Part shown: in pieces, positions 1-9,995 of the stretch
Numbering within the stretch: the first letter of the stretch is position 1
How the letters are laid out: the number at the start of each line of letters is the position of its first letter
Origin: Pseudoxanthomonas koreensis_A
GTDB taxonomy: Bacteria > Pseudomonadota > Gammaproteobacteria > Xanthomonadales > Xanthomonadaceae
Reading direction: 5' to 3'
DNA length: 64,000 nt
NCBI RefSeq assembly: GCF_041890415.1
Contig: NZ_CP169056.1
Location: 1,674,001-1,738,000, forward strand
The notes under the pieces: model-generated
Database searches by the model: none
Told to the model about the DNA's origin: nothing
Seen by the model: only the letters and a program-made list of their open reading frames with translations
Program-made: the position numbers and the translations under genes

Positions 1-2
1 CC

Positions 3-182
3 CCGATGTCGCGCCAGGTGTGGCCCAGCTTGAGCACGGTGCGCCAACCCAGCCGCGAGATGGGGCGCATCGCCGCCCAGCAACTGCTCAACGCCCTGGG
101 CGGCCACGAGCCCGCACACATGGTGCGTGTGGCCTACCAGTTGCAGATCCGCCACTCGACCGGACCGGCACCCGCCCGCTGA
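3..182 (+). CDS. LacI-family transcriptional regulator, C-terminal fragment (cut by window edge)
   Basis: This is an open frame running in from the left edge and ending at the TGA at 180-182, leaving 59 codons. The residues around 'LSTVRQPSREMGRIAAQQLL' match the end of the effector-binding domain of LacI/GalR repressors, where a 'TTVRQP...MG..A...L' stretch is typical. The DNA-binding domain lies outside the window, so the target sugar cannot be read. A xylo-oligosaccharide hydrolase gene lies 3.6 kb downstream, but tRNA-Cys and other genes separate them, so a regulatory link is speculation. The family call is fairly safe; specificity is unknown. Confidence 0.75.
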   Translation, partial: PMSRQVWPSLSTVRQPSREMGRIAAQQLLNALGGHEPAHMVRVAYQLQIRHSTGPAPAR

Positions 183-280
183 AATCTCCGTGCACTGGAT
201 CAACCCGCGGGCAACGCGCTCCGCGGCCGCCCGCTGCCTGGGCAACGTGGCAAATCATTGAATGCGCAACAAAACGGATA

Positions 281-310
281 TTGTCAGCGCCAGCGTCAGT
301 GGGCCATAAT
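281..310 (+). promoter_or_regulatory. Sigma-70-like promoter for the candidate small RNA
   Basis: TTGTCA at 281-286 and CATAAT at 305-310 are separated by 18 nt. Initiation would be expected near 316-318, about 105 nt before a clear intrinsic terminator. No open reading frame with a plausible start lies between them, so the promoter may serve an untranslated RNA or run on toward tRNA-Cys. Confidence 0.5.
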
Positions 311-316
311 GCCCGC

Positions 317-422
317 CACTGCAGGTGTCGCACCGTCCTGGAGACGGCGTGGCCCTGGTGCCACCGGCCAGACCCGGGCATGGCACCGCAGTCACACAGC
401 CCCGGCAGCGGGGCTTTGTTTT
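317..422 (+). ncRNA. Candidate small RNA upstream of tRNA-Cys
   Basis: A promoter-like pair (281-310) and an intrinsic terminator (398-422) bracket about 105 nt in the gap between the LacI fragment and tRNA-Cys. The interval has no convincing coding potential on either strand. It contains short self-complementary GC-rich patches, including GGCCAGACCCGGGC. I do not recognise it as 6S, RsmY/Z, SRP or tmRNA. It could instead be an attenuated leader for tRNA-Cys, whose gene starts 36 nt after the terminator. The boundaries are inferred. Confidence 0.4.
398..422 (+). terminator. Intrinsic terminator of the candidate small RNA
   Basis: A perfect 7-bp stem (AGCCCCG at 398-404 with CGGGGCT at 409-415) closes a GCAG tetraloop. 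It is followed by TTTGTTTT-like sequence to 422. This is the classic GC stem plus U tract. Confidence 0.8.
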
Positions 423-457
423 GCCGGACCAGGCGCCTTGCGCCCCGGCGGGTCACC

Positions 458-531
458 GGCCTGGTGGCAGAGTGGTTATGCAGCGGACTGCAAATCCGCG
501 TACGCCGGTTCAATTCCGACCCAGGCCTCCA
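458..531 (+). tRNA. tRNA-Cys (GCA)
   Basis: This is a 74-nt gene. The acceptor stem GGCCTGG (458-464) pairs with CCAGGCC (521-527), followed by discriminator T and an encoded CCA at 529-531. The anticodon stem-loop CGGACTGCAAATCCG carries GCA at 490-492, and the T arm has GGTTCAATTCC. The D-arm pattern GTGGTTATGCAGC matches bacterial tRNA-Cys. It stands alone, 36 nt after the candidate small RNA's terminator. Confidence 0.97.
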
Positions 532-726
532 TCCCCGACACGCCTGCACGACGCATGGCCGCCCTCAGGCGTTCCCGTGCGCACGGGTGCTGCGTGGCCC
601 AGGCGCGGTGCTTCATGTCCCCCGGCGACGGCCGCACGGCCGGCTTCACGGCACGCTGAACACCCGCCGTGGATGCTTGGCGCACGCCTGCATGGGCGCC
701 TTCCCGTCACGATCCGGAGCATTGCC

Positions 727-1140
727 ATGAACCGCTTCCCTCTTGTGCTTGCCACCGCGCTGGTCCTGCCGCTGCTGACCGCCTGCAACCGCCCTGCCGG
801 CGAACAGGCCAAACAGGAAGCCGCGGCGGCTGCCGAGCATGCGGCGGCTGCCGCCGACCACACGGCAGCGGCCACCGAACGCGCCGCCGCCTCGGCCGTG
901 GATGCGGCGCGCGAGGCCGGTGACGCTGCCCAGGCGCAGGCCCAGGTTGCCGCCGCCGAGGGCGAACGCGCCCTGGACCGCGCCGCCGAGGCCAGCCGTG
1001 ATGCGGCCGAGCGCGCAGGCGACGCCAGCCGCGATGCCGCCGCGCGGGCGGCCGATGCCACCGCCGATGCGGCCGAAACCACCGCCGAACAGGCGCGCGA
1101 GATGGCCGAAAGGGCCGAGCGCAACGCCCGCAACGACTGA
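727..1140 (+). CDS. Small Ala-rich coiled-coil lipoprotein, function unknown
   Basis: This 137-residue protein starts at an ATG with GGAG 8 nt upstream. The first 20 residues form a lipoprotein signal with the lipobox L-T-A-C, making Cys20 the lipidation site. The rest is almost entirely Ala, Glu, Arg, Asp and Gln in heptad-like runs (AAREAGDAAQ, DRAAEASRDAAER) and should form a long helix or coiled coil, as in Lpp-like or LEA-like envelope proteins. No catalytic motif is visible. A role as an envelope structural or stress lipoprotein is inference. Composition is strongly biased, so database hits would need care. Confidence 0.7.
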   Translation: MNRFPLVLATALVLPLLTACNRPAGEQAKQEAAAAAEHAAAAADHTAAATERAAASAVDAAREAGDAAQAQAQVAAAEGERALDRAAEASRDAAERAGDASRDAAARAADATADAAETTAEQAREMAERAERNARND

Positions 1141-1147
1141 CCGGCGC

Positions 1148-1173
1148 GCGCTGATCGCAGGCGCTGATCGCAG
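1148..1173. repeat. 13-bp tandem duplication
   Basis: GCGCTGATCGCAG occurs at 1148-1160 and again immediately at 1161-1173, just after the lipoprotein stop codon. It looks like a small replication-slippage duplication. No further copies were noticed nearby. Confidence 0.8.
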
Positions 1174-1331
1174 GCGCCGGCCTTCGCAGGCACAGGTCCC
1201 CGCCCCGATGCGCCGTGCACCGTGACGGCGCATCTTTTCGAGGTGCGATGGCGCGACCCTGATGCACCGCCCGGCGTGCACCGGCGCGCATCTGCCGTAT
1301 GCTCGACCGGCCGACGCACGCCGGGAGCACC

Positions 1332-2939
<1,608 letters not shown>

Positions 2940-2957
2940 CCGGGCAAGGAGATGCAG

Positions 2958-3710
2958 ATGGATACGGGACGCGTGCTGCTGGTCACCGGCGCCAGCCGCG
3001 GTATCGGGGCGGCCACGGCCAGGCTGGCGGCCGCGCGCGGCTATGCGGTCGTGCTCAACTACCGGTCCGATGCAGCCGCCGTGCAGGCCGTGGCGGCCGA
3101 CATCGCGACCGCCGGGGGCATGGTCGTGGCGGTACAGGCCGATGTCTCCAGCCCGGCGGAGGTGGCCGCGCTGTTCGGCGCGGTCGACCAGCGTTTCGGC
3201 CGCCTTGATGCACTGGTCAACAATGCCGGCGTGCTCGAGACCCAGATGCGCCTGGAGGACATGGACCCGGCGCGGGTGCAGCGGGTCTTCGCCACCAACC
3301 TGCTCGGCCCGCTGCTGTGTTGCCAGCAGGCGGTGCGCCGCATGTCCACGCGCCATGGCGGGGCCGGCGGAGCCATCGTCAATGTCTCGTCCGTTGCGGC
3401 GCGGACCGGCTCGCCGGGCGAGTACGTGGACTACGCCGCCTCCAAGGGCGCGCTGGACACGCTCACGATCGGGCTGGCCTCCGAGGTGGCCCAGGAAGGC
3501 ATCCGGGTCAACGGCGTGCGCCCGGGCTTCATCCACACCGGCATGCATGCCAGCGGCGGCGAACCGGGCCGGGTGGACCGGGTCAAGGCCACGGTCCCCA
3601 TGCGCCGCGGCGGCCATGCCGAGGAAGTGGCGCGCGCCATCCTGTGGCTGCTTTCGGATGAAGCCTCGTTCACCACCGGCAGCCTGCTGGACGTGGCAGG
3701 CGGGCGCTAG
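2958..3710 (+). CDS. Short-chain dehydrogenase/reductase (SDR) family oxidoreductase
   Basis: This is a classical SDR of 250 residues. The N-terminal Rossmann motif TGASRGIG binds the cofactor, NNAG follows in the middle, and the catalytic YxxxK appears as Y-A-A-S-K with an upstream Ser in VNVSSVAA. The basic residue after TGAS favours NADP(H). I chose the ATG at 2958 because AAGGAG (2946-2951) is 6 nt before it but directly abuts the ATG at 2952. The 18-nt spacing after liuB suggests co-transcription. The substrate is not identifiable from sequence; many Xanthomonadaceae members of this type are annotated only as glucose/3-oxoacyl-like SDRs. Confidence 0.9.
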   Translation: MDTGRVLLVTGASRGIGAATARLAAARGYAVVLNYRSDAAAVQAVAADIATAGGMVVAVQADVSSPAEVAALFGAVDQRFGRLDALVNNAGVLETQMRLEDMDPARVQRVFATNLLGPLLCCQQAVRRMSTRHGGAGGAIVNVSSVAARTGSPGEYVDYAASKGALDTLTIGLASEVAQEGIRVNGVRPGFIHTGMHASGGEPGRVDRVKATVPMRRGGHAEEVARAILWLLSDEASFTTGSLLDVAGGR

Positions 3711-3771
3711 CCAAAACCGGCGCCGCTTCTGCTAACGTCCCCCGGCTCAGGTCAAACGTTGCAGGAAATCC

Positions 3772-5088
3772 ATGTCGCACGGTCGTTTGCGTTTCCTCCC
3801 CGGCATCCTGGTCGCCCTGGCCGTCGTGTGTGGCTGCAGCGCCACGACGCCGCCGGCCGATGCGGCGGCAACCACCGAAGCGGCCGCCGAGGCCATCGGC
3901 GCCGTGGCCAGCGGGGTCTATCCGGACCTGTTCGCCGAGGCTGGCCTCGCGCCTGCGGACGTGCAGGCCAAGGTCGAGGGTGCGTTCCAGCAGCTGTTCC
4001 ACGGTGATCCCGACGACCAGACGGTCTATTACGTCTCGGGCAGCAACCAGTACGGCCCGATGGCCTACATCCACGACGTCAACAGCAACGACGTGCGCTC
4101 CGAAGGCATGTCCTACGGGATGATGATCGCGGTGCAACTGGACCGGAAGGCGGAGTTCGACGCCATCTGGAACTGGGCCATGACCCACATGTACCACCAG
4201 GATCCAACGCATCCGGCGCACGGCTACTTCGCGTGGTCGGTGAAGACCGACGGCACCGCCATCGACCAGATGCCGGCTCCGGACGGCGAGGAGTACTTCA
4301 TCACCGCGCTGTACTTCGCCTCCGCGCGCTGGGGCGATGGCGAGGGCATCTACGCGTACAAGGCACATGCCGACCGCATCCTCACCGACATCCTGCACCG
4401 CGAGCAGATCACCGGTGCAACGGTGAGCGCGGCCGACGCCACCGCGGTGAACCTGTTCGACCGCGACGCGAAGATGATCCGCTTCACCCCGGACCTGCCC
4501 AACGCCGCGCACACCGACGCCTCCTACCACCTGCCCGCCTTCTACGAGGTGTGGGCGCGGGTGGGGCCGCAGGCCGACCGCGCGTTCTGGCGGGAGGCCG
4601 CACAGGTCAGCCGCGACTACTTCGTGCGTGCCACGCACCCGCACACCGGGCTGACGCCGGACTACGGCAACTTCGACGGCACTGCGTGGGCGGCGCCGTG
4701 GCGCCCGGAATCGGCCGACTTCCGCTACGACGCCTGGCGCACCGCGATGAACTGGTCGATGGACTGGTCGTGGTGGCGCGCCGACCCGCGCCAGGTGGAG
4801 TTGAGCAACCGCATCCAGGCGTTCTTCCAGGACCAGGGCCTGGATGACTACGTCAGCCTGTACACCCTGGATGGCAAGCCGCTGGGTGGCGGCCAGACCA
4901 CCGGCCTGGTGTCGATGAACGCGGTCGCCTCGCTGGCCGCCGATCATCCGCGACGCCTGGAGTTCGTGCGCGCGTTGTGGGAGCAGCCGGTGCCGGAAGG
5001 CCACCACCGCTATTACGACGGCATGCTGTACATGATGGCCCTGCTCCACTGCAGCGGGCAGTACAAGGTGTGGTTGCCCCCACAGTGA
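3772..5088 (+). CDS. GH8 glycoside hydrolase lipoprotein, Rex-type exo-oligoxylanase
   Basis: This 438-residue protein has a lipoprotein signal (Cys22 after V-C-G), so it should be anchored in the envelope. From about residue 48 it matches GH8 reducing-end xylose-releasing exo-oligoxylanases: LFxGDPDDQTVYY, NDVRSEGMSYGMMIAVQ (Glu111, the likely general acid), GEEYFITALYFASARWG, and FRYDAWRTAMNW (Asp320, the likely base). The family trims xylose from the reducing end of short xylo-oligosaccharides. It stands alone between an SDR and the hscC cassette, with no xylanase or xylose transporter beside it. A xylan role is therefore inferred from similarity only; another GH8 activity is possible. Confidence 0.85.
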   Translation: MSHGRLRFLPGILVALAVVCGCSATTPPADAAATTEAAAEAIGAVASGVYPDLFAEAGLAPADVQAKVEGAFQQLFHGDPDDQTVYYVSGSNQYGPMAYIHDVNSNDVRSEGMSYGMMIAVQLDRKAEFDAIWNWAMTHMYHQDPTHPAHGYFAWSVKTDGTAIDQMPAPDGEEYFITALYFASARWGDGEGIYAYKAHADRILTDILHREQITGATVSAADATAVNLFDRDAKMIRFTPDLPNAAHTDASYHLPAFYEVWARVGPQADRAFWREAAQVSRDYFVRATHPHTGLTPDYGNFDGTAWAAPWRPESADFRYDAWRTAMNWSMDWSWWRADPRQVELSNRIQAFFQDQGLDDYVSLYTLDGKPLGGGQTTGLVSMNAVASLAADHPRRLEFVRALWEQPVPEGHHRYYDGMLYMMALLHCSGQYKVWLPPQ

Positions 5089-5174
5089 ACCCGCACCGAT
5101 AGGAGCGGCGGACATCCACCGGGAACCGGCAGGATCGCTGGATGGACGAAGGCATAGATCGCGGCAGCATCCAC

Positions 5175-6695
5175 ATGGACGACCCGTTTGAATGGCTTGG
5201 CCTTGGCCCGGAGGCCACCGAAGCCGAGGTCCGGCGCGCCTACGCGGCGCGATTGCGGCACACGCGCCCGGACGACGACCCGGTCGGCTTCCAGCGCCTG
5301 AACGAGGTCTACCGGATCGCGCTGCAGCGCTGCCGGTTGCACGGGGCGGAAGTCCGGTCCGTGCAGGCAGCAGACGGGGGCCGGCCCAGCCGTACGCCCG
5401 CACCTGCCGGCCACGCGCCTGCGCAGCCCGGTCACGACACCCCCGGCGCAGGAGGAAGCACTCCGGTGCCGACGCCTCCCGCTGCCATCTGTTCCCTCCC
5501 GCCACCGCCCCCGGAACCGGAAAGCCCTGCAACGACCCTCGAACTCATTCTGGAACAGGCCGACTGCTACGGCATCGATCTGGAGCACCTGTTCCCGATC
5601 CAGGCGCAGATACTGGGCGAATGGCTGGAAATGCACGAGCCTCTATATCTGATCAGCCATAAACAGGAGGTCGCCACGCTGCTGGCATCGCGTTTTGAAG
5701 GGGATCATGAGCTGAGCATTCCGGCACCTTGCCTGGATGTGCTGTGCAGCTTCTTCGACATACGGGACGTCGACCGCCTGCAGCGCATCGTGCAGGCCAG
5801 GTGGGCGATCAAGCATGAGTGCACCTCAGCCTATGGCGAACCCCACCCCAGCCTGATCCGGCAATTGAAGCGCCGCCCCGGCCCGCGCAGCGTGCTGCTG
5901 GCCAGCATCCCAGGGCTGCCCGGGCGTGCGCAGCGACTGGGAATGAGGCTGCAACACGCGCTCGGCCATTGGCCCACCGCTCTGGACGCCGGGCAGATGA
6001 GCCTGCTTTGCAGGCTGGCGCGGCCGGACTACTGGGGACGGTGGCGGTGGGCCACGCTTGCCGTGCAGGTGGGAGTGGCGGGACTGGCAGTGTTCGCGCT
6101 GTCCTCCTTGGCCACCGGCCACCATAGATACGGGTACCTGCTGCCTGCCGCGACGTCCCTGTTCATACCTGCCAGCCTCTTCCTTGCCTGGCATGTTTTC
6201 GCATGGCTGCAGCACCTCGTCAGGATCGGCCAGTCCCAGGGCCGCAGCTGGCTGGCGCAACTGCCGGCGGAACTGGCGGCGGCGGCACTTCTGCTCGAGC
6301 CCGTCGCCGGTGCCGGCAACCCGGTGTCGATCGCGCTGGCAGTGGTCGGATGCCTCCTGGTCTGGCGCCGGGCCTTCATCGCATCCTGCTTCGGGGCCAG
6401 CGCATACATGCTCCACTCCCATTACGCGGGCGGCCCACTCCTGTCGTCATTGGTGGCCGGCGCAGCCGCTGCGCCGATCGCACTGCTGGCCTTGGACATC
6501 CTCAGCGCCCGGGCAAGGTGCATCCCGGTAGCCGCGGCAGCCAGCCTTCCTTCCCCGGCAGCCTTGGTGGTTGCCTGCGCGGCGCTGGTGTTCAGCTTTG
6601 CCGTCGTCGACCTCGACGCCCACGCCCCCATCGTCGCCATCGCCGTCATGGCGGGTTTGGCCCGGCTTGCCCTGCCTGGCCTGAGGGCTCTGTGA
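5175..6695 (+). CDS. Membrane-anchored J-like protein, first paralogue of the hscC cassette
   Basis: The product has 506 residues. Residues 1-57 resemble the core helices of a J domain (FEWLGLGPEATEAEVRRAYA...), but the catalytic HPD tripeptide reads RPD at 31-33. A Pro/Ala-rich linker follows (about 60-125). Next is a soluble domain shared with the protein at 8484 (EPLYxxxHxxxVAxLLxSR; CLDxLxxFFDIR; RLGMRLQHxLGxWP). From about residue 290 there are six to eight hydrophobic segments. The ATG at 5175 was chosen over 5142 because the paralogue starts at the same alignment point. Hand-counted GC is about 55% at 5641-5760, well below the window's general level. It likely assists the adjacent Hsp70 at the membrane, like E. 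coli DjlB/DjlC with HscC; this is inferred. Confidence 0.75.
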   Translation: MDDPFEWLGLGPEATEAEVRRAYAARLRHTRPDDDPVGFQRLNEVYRIALQRCRLHGAEVRSVQAADGGRPSRTPAPAGHAPAQPGHDTPGAGGSTPVPTPPAAICSLPPPPPEPESPATTLELILEQADCYGIDLEHLFPIQAQILGEWLEMHEPLYLISHKQEVATLLASRFEGDHELSIPAPCLDVLCSFFDIRDVDRLQRIVQARWAIKHECTSAYGEPHPSLIRQLKRRPGPRSVLLASIPGLPGRAQRLGMRLQHALGHWPTALDAGQMSLLCRLARPDYWGRWRWATLAVQVGVAGLAVFALSSLATGHHRYGYLLPAATSLFIPASLFLAWHVFAWLQHLVRIGQSQGRSWLAQLPAELAAAALLLEPVAGAGNPVSIALAVVGCLLVWRRAFIASCFGASAYMLHSHYAGGPLLSSLVAGAAAAPIALLALDILSARARCIPVAAAASLPSPAALVVACAALVFSFAVVDLDAHAPIVAIAVMAGLARLALPGLRAL

Positions 6696-6795
6696 ACCGC
6701 TCGCCAGGCGCCGCGACGGCTGCAGGCATGGTTGCCCCTGCAAAGGATGCACGCGGCTAGAATCGCGTTGGGGACACAACCGGCCGGAGCGCTGG

Positions 6796-8487
6796 ATGAT
6801 CGCGGGAATCGATCTGGGCACCACCCATTCGCTGGTGGGCCTCTATGCCAAGGAAGGTCCGGTACTGGCGGCCAACGCCCTGGGCGAGCTGCTCACTCCC
6901 AGCGTAGTGGCCGTGGACGATGACGGCACCATCCTGGTCGGCCGCGCCGCCGCCGACCGCCTGGTGGCACGGCCCGAGACGGGTGTGGCCGGCTTCAAGC
7001 GCTGGATGGGCACCGACCGGGTGACCCGGCTAGGCAACCATGCGTTCCGCCCCGAGGAGCTGTCGGCGCTGGTCCTGCGCTCACTGCTGGCCGATGCCGA
7101 GAACCACTTCGGCAGCAAGGTCGAGGAGGCAGTGATCAGCGTGCCGGCCTATTTCGGCGACGCCCAGCGCAAGGCCACCCGGATCGCCGGCGAGCTGGCC
7201 GGCATCCGGGTCGAACGCCTGGTCAACGAGCCCACCGCCGCGGCGCTGGCCTACGGCCTGCAGCAGCGCGAGCGTGGTGGCCGCTTCCTGGTGTTCGACC
7301 TGGGCGGCGGGACCTTCGACGTGTCCATCCTGGAGATGTTCGAGGGCGTGATGGAGGTCCATGCCAGCGCTGGCGACAACTACCTGGGTGGCGATGATTT
7401 CCTGGAGGTGCTGGTCAACTGTTGCCTGCACGAGCTCAGCATCACCGCACGCGACCTGGCGCCGACCGAGTCGGCCCAACTGCGACGGCGCCTGGAACTT
7501 CTCAAGCGCGAGTTGTCCCAGGCCGGGGGCGAGGCCCGCATGCGGCTGCAGCTCGGCGGTCACGAGCACGAATGGGCCATCGACGAGGCCCGCTTCGCCC
7601 GGGCCTGCGAGCCCTTGGTGCAGCGCTTGCGCGCACCGCTGGAGCGGGCGATGCGCGACGCGCGGCTCATGCCCGAGCAACTGGACGAGATCGTGCTGGT
7701 CGGTGGCGCCTCGCGCATGCCGCTGGCCGCGCGGCTGGTCTCGCGCATGTTCGGCCGGCTGCCACTGCGGCATATCAACCCGGACGAGACCGTGGCCCTG
7801 GGCGCGGTGGTGGCCTCGGGGATGAAGGCGCGCGACCAGACACTGGAGGAGATCATCCTCACCGACGTGTGCCCGCACACGCTGGGCGTGGGCACCGGCG
7901 AGCAACTGGAGGACGGCACGATCGTGCACGGGGTCTTTTCCCCGATCATCGAGCGCAATTCCACCGTCCCGGTCAGCCGCGTGCGCCGCTACCAGCCGCT
8001 GCGCGACTACCAGCAGGACGTGACCTTCCACATCTACCAGGGCGAGAGTCCGCGGGTAGAGCACAACGTCCACCTCGGCCGCATCACGGTCAAGGTGCCG
8101 CGGCTGAAGTCGGACGAGAACCCGGTCGATATCCGCTTTACCTACGACATCAACGGCCTGCTGCAGGTCGAGGCGCTGGTGGTGACCAACGGCCTTCTCC
8201 AGGAACTGGTGCTGGAACAGAACCCGGGCGTGCTCGATCCGGCGCAGGTGCGCGAACGGCTGGCCGCCCTCGCCGCACTGAAGGTGCACCCGCGCGACCA
8301 GCAGGAGAACGTGGCCCTGCTGGCCCGCGCCGAGCGGCTTTACGCCGAGGTACTGTGGGCCCGCCAGGATCTGCAGCAGGCGCTGCTGCGCTTCCGCCAG
8401 GTACTGGAAAGCCAGGAACCGTCCCTGATCCGAGAGCACCGGACCGGTTTCACCGAGATGCTCGACCGGATCGAAGCGCAGGCATGA
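6796..8487 (+). CDS. hscC: Hsp70-family chaperone HscC (Hsc62-like)
   Basis: This 563-residue Hsp70 lacks the long C-terminal lid of DnaK, which is the size class of E. coli HscC. ATPase motifs are intact: GIDLGTTHS at 4-12, NEPTAAALAYG at 144-154, FDLGGGTFD at 167-175, and VGGASRMP near 302-309. A shorter substrate-binding domain follows, ending in a helical segment. The ATG lies 11 nt after a GGAG-like site. The stop overlaps the next start (ATGA at 8484-8487), so the chaperone and the second J-like protein are translationally coupled. In E. coli, HscC works with the J protein DjlC/Hsc56 rather than DnaJ. The same partnership is inferred here from position. Confidence 0.9.
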   Translation: MIAGIDLGTTHSLVGLYAKEGPVLAANALGELLTPSVVAVDDDGTILVGRAAADRLVARPETGVAGFKRWMGTDRVTRLGNHAFRPEELSALVLRSLLADAENHFGSKVEEAVISVPAYFGDAQRKATRIAGELAGIRVERLVNEPTAAALAYGLQQRERGGRFLVFDLGGGTFDVSILEMFEGVMEVHASAGDNYLGGDDFLEVLVNCCLHELSITARDLAPTESAQLRRRLELLKRELSQAGGEARMRLQLGGHEHEWAIDEARFARACEPLVQRLRAPLERAMRDARLMPEQLDEIVLVGGASRMPLAARLVSRMFGRLPLRHINPDETVALGAVVASGMKARDQTLEEIILTDVCPHTLGVGTGEQLEDGTIVHGVFSPIIERNSTVPVSRVRRYQPLRDYQQDVTFHIYQGESPRVEHNVHLGRITVKVPRLKSDENPVDIRFTYDINGLLQVEALVVTNGLLQELVLEQNPGVLDPAQVRERLAALAALKVHPRDQQENVALLARAERLYAEVLWARQDLQQALLRFRQVLESQEPSLIREHRTGFTEMLDRIEAQA

Positions 8488-9983
8488 TCAGTCCGTTCGC
8501 TCTGCTCGGCCTGGACGGGGACGCCGACGAGGCCCAGGTCAAACGCGCCTATGCCAAACAGCTGCGTGCCACCCGCCCGGATGACGATCCCGCCAGCTTC
8601 CAGCGATTGAACGAGGCATACCAGGCGGCACTGCATTTCTGCCGGCTACGTGCCGATCTGGCGGGATCGCCGGAAGTCCTCGACCCCTTGAATGCGGAAT
8701 CCGAGGCAGAAGTCGGGCCGGCGAGCGTCGGCCCGCGGGACGTTCCGTCGCAATCGCAGGTGCAACCCGCACCGCTTGCCGCCGGTGCGCCGACACAGGT
8801 GCCGGCGGCACCACCTCTGATCCATGAGGACCCGGCAGACACGCTCGACACGATCCTGCGGACACTCCCGTCCCTGCAGGCCCCCACATCCTGGTTGCGG
8901 ACCTATGAGCCGCTGTATTCGCTGGCCCACCAACGGGCGGTGGCCAGACTGCTGGTATCGCGGCTGGAAACCGACGACACGATCACACTGCCTAACCACT
9001 GCCTGGATGCCCTGTTCGCGTTCTTCGACATCCGGCAAGGGATGCATTTCCAGCAGAAGATCGAGGCAAGAAACGCGATTCGACGCGGGAACACCACCGC
9101 TTTTGGCGAGCACAATCCCCTGCTGATCCAGCAATTCAAGCGCAAGCTGGGACCACGGAGCTTGCTACTGGCCTGCGTACCATGCATCCCAGAACGCGCC
9201 ACTAGGCTCGGCATGCGCCTGCAGCATGGACTGGGCTATTGGCCCGCCGAGCTGGATGCTGCACAGATGCGACTCTTCACCTCGCTGGCACGCCCGGACT
9301 ACTGGGGTGTCTGGCGCTGGGCGACCGTCGCGCTGGCAGCGCTGACGATGGGCCTTGCCTGGGGAGCGCCCCTGGCCCTGCTCAGCCTCGGCGATACTTC
9401 ATGGCAGCTATACCTGCTGGTCCCCGCCGTCACCACGGGCGCACTTTTGGCCTGGCACGGATACGGCTGGTTGCAATACCTGATACGACGCGGCCAGGAA
9501 TCCAATCGCTGGTTCCTGTCCCAGCTCCCGGCGAGCCTGGCTCTGGTCAGCCTGCTTCTGGGCCCCAGCATGGCTCGGGCCAGCCAGCTTCATGGCTCCG
9601 GTCTGACGGGAAACGTGGCCGCTCCCTTGGTGGCGGCCATTTCCATCACCGCGGCGTTGCTGGTCTGGCGGCTGAAGTTCACCGCGGTGCGCTTCGTCCT
9701 GGGTGGGTTCATGATCCACTCCGGGCTGCACTTGGATGGATACATCCTGTCGCCCTACGTGTTCGGTCCAGCGATGGGCCCACTCGGCCTGCTGCTGTTC
9801 GATGCCCTGTATGCCCGGACGCAGCGTATCCCGCTGGTGGCAGCAAGCGGCAACCGCTTGACCCAGGCTGCCTCGTATGTGGCGCTGTTGTGCGGCTTCG
9901 GGGCCGTGGCCGGTTCCTACAAGGTGTTCCTCGGCGCTTTGATGATTGGCTCCATCGCCATCCTGGTCTCCCGGCAGCGCTGA
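8484..9983 (+). CDS. Membrane-anchored J-like protein, second paralogue of the hscC cassette
   Basis: This 499-residue protein is clearly paralogous to the protein at 5175. The J-like N-terminus (SPFALLGLDGDADEAQVKRAYA) carries RPD at 31-33, exactly where HPD should be. Then come a Pro/Ala linker, the shared soluble domain (EPLYSLAHQRAVARLLVSR; CLDALFAFFDIR; RLGMRLQHGLGYWP; LARPDYWGVWRWA) and about seven hydrophobic helices to the C-terminus. It overlaps hscC by 4 nt. The loss of the HPD histidine in both copies argues for a fixed feature, not decay. The loop and flanks are otherwise conserved. Whether such a protein still stimulates Hsp70 ATPase cannot be told from sequence. Confidence 0.78.
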   Translation: MISPFALLGLDGDADEAQVKRAYAKQLRATRPDDDPASFQRLNEAYQAALHFCRLRADLAGSPEVLDPLNAESEAEVGPASVGPRDVPSQSQVQPAPLAAGAPTQVPAAPPLIHEDPADTLDTILRTLPSLQAPTSWLRTYEPLYSLAHQRAVARLLVSRLETDDTITLPNHCLDALFAFFDIRQGMHFQQKIEARNAIRRGNTTAFGEHNPLLIQQFKRKLGPRSLLLACVPCIPERATRLGMRLQHGLGYWPAELDAAQMRLFTSLARPDYWGVWRWATVALAALTMGLAWGAPLALLSLGDTSWQLYLLVPAVTTGALLAWHGYGWLQYLIRRGQESNRWFLSQLPASLALVSLLLGPSMARASQLHGSGLTGNVAAPLVAAISITAALLVWRLKFTAVRFVLGGFMIHSGLHLDGYILSPYVFGPAMGPLGLLLFDALYARTQRIPLVAASGNRLTQAASYVALLCGFGAVAGSYKVFLGALMIGSIAILVSRQR

Positions 9984-9995
9984 TCACAGCGTCCG

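Noticed and set aside
325..726. An upstream extension of the lipoprotein frame beginning at 325
   Set aside because: It runs through the terminator and tRNA-Cys. The ATG at 727 has a Shine-Dalgarno site and opens a proper lipoprotein signal.
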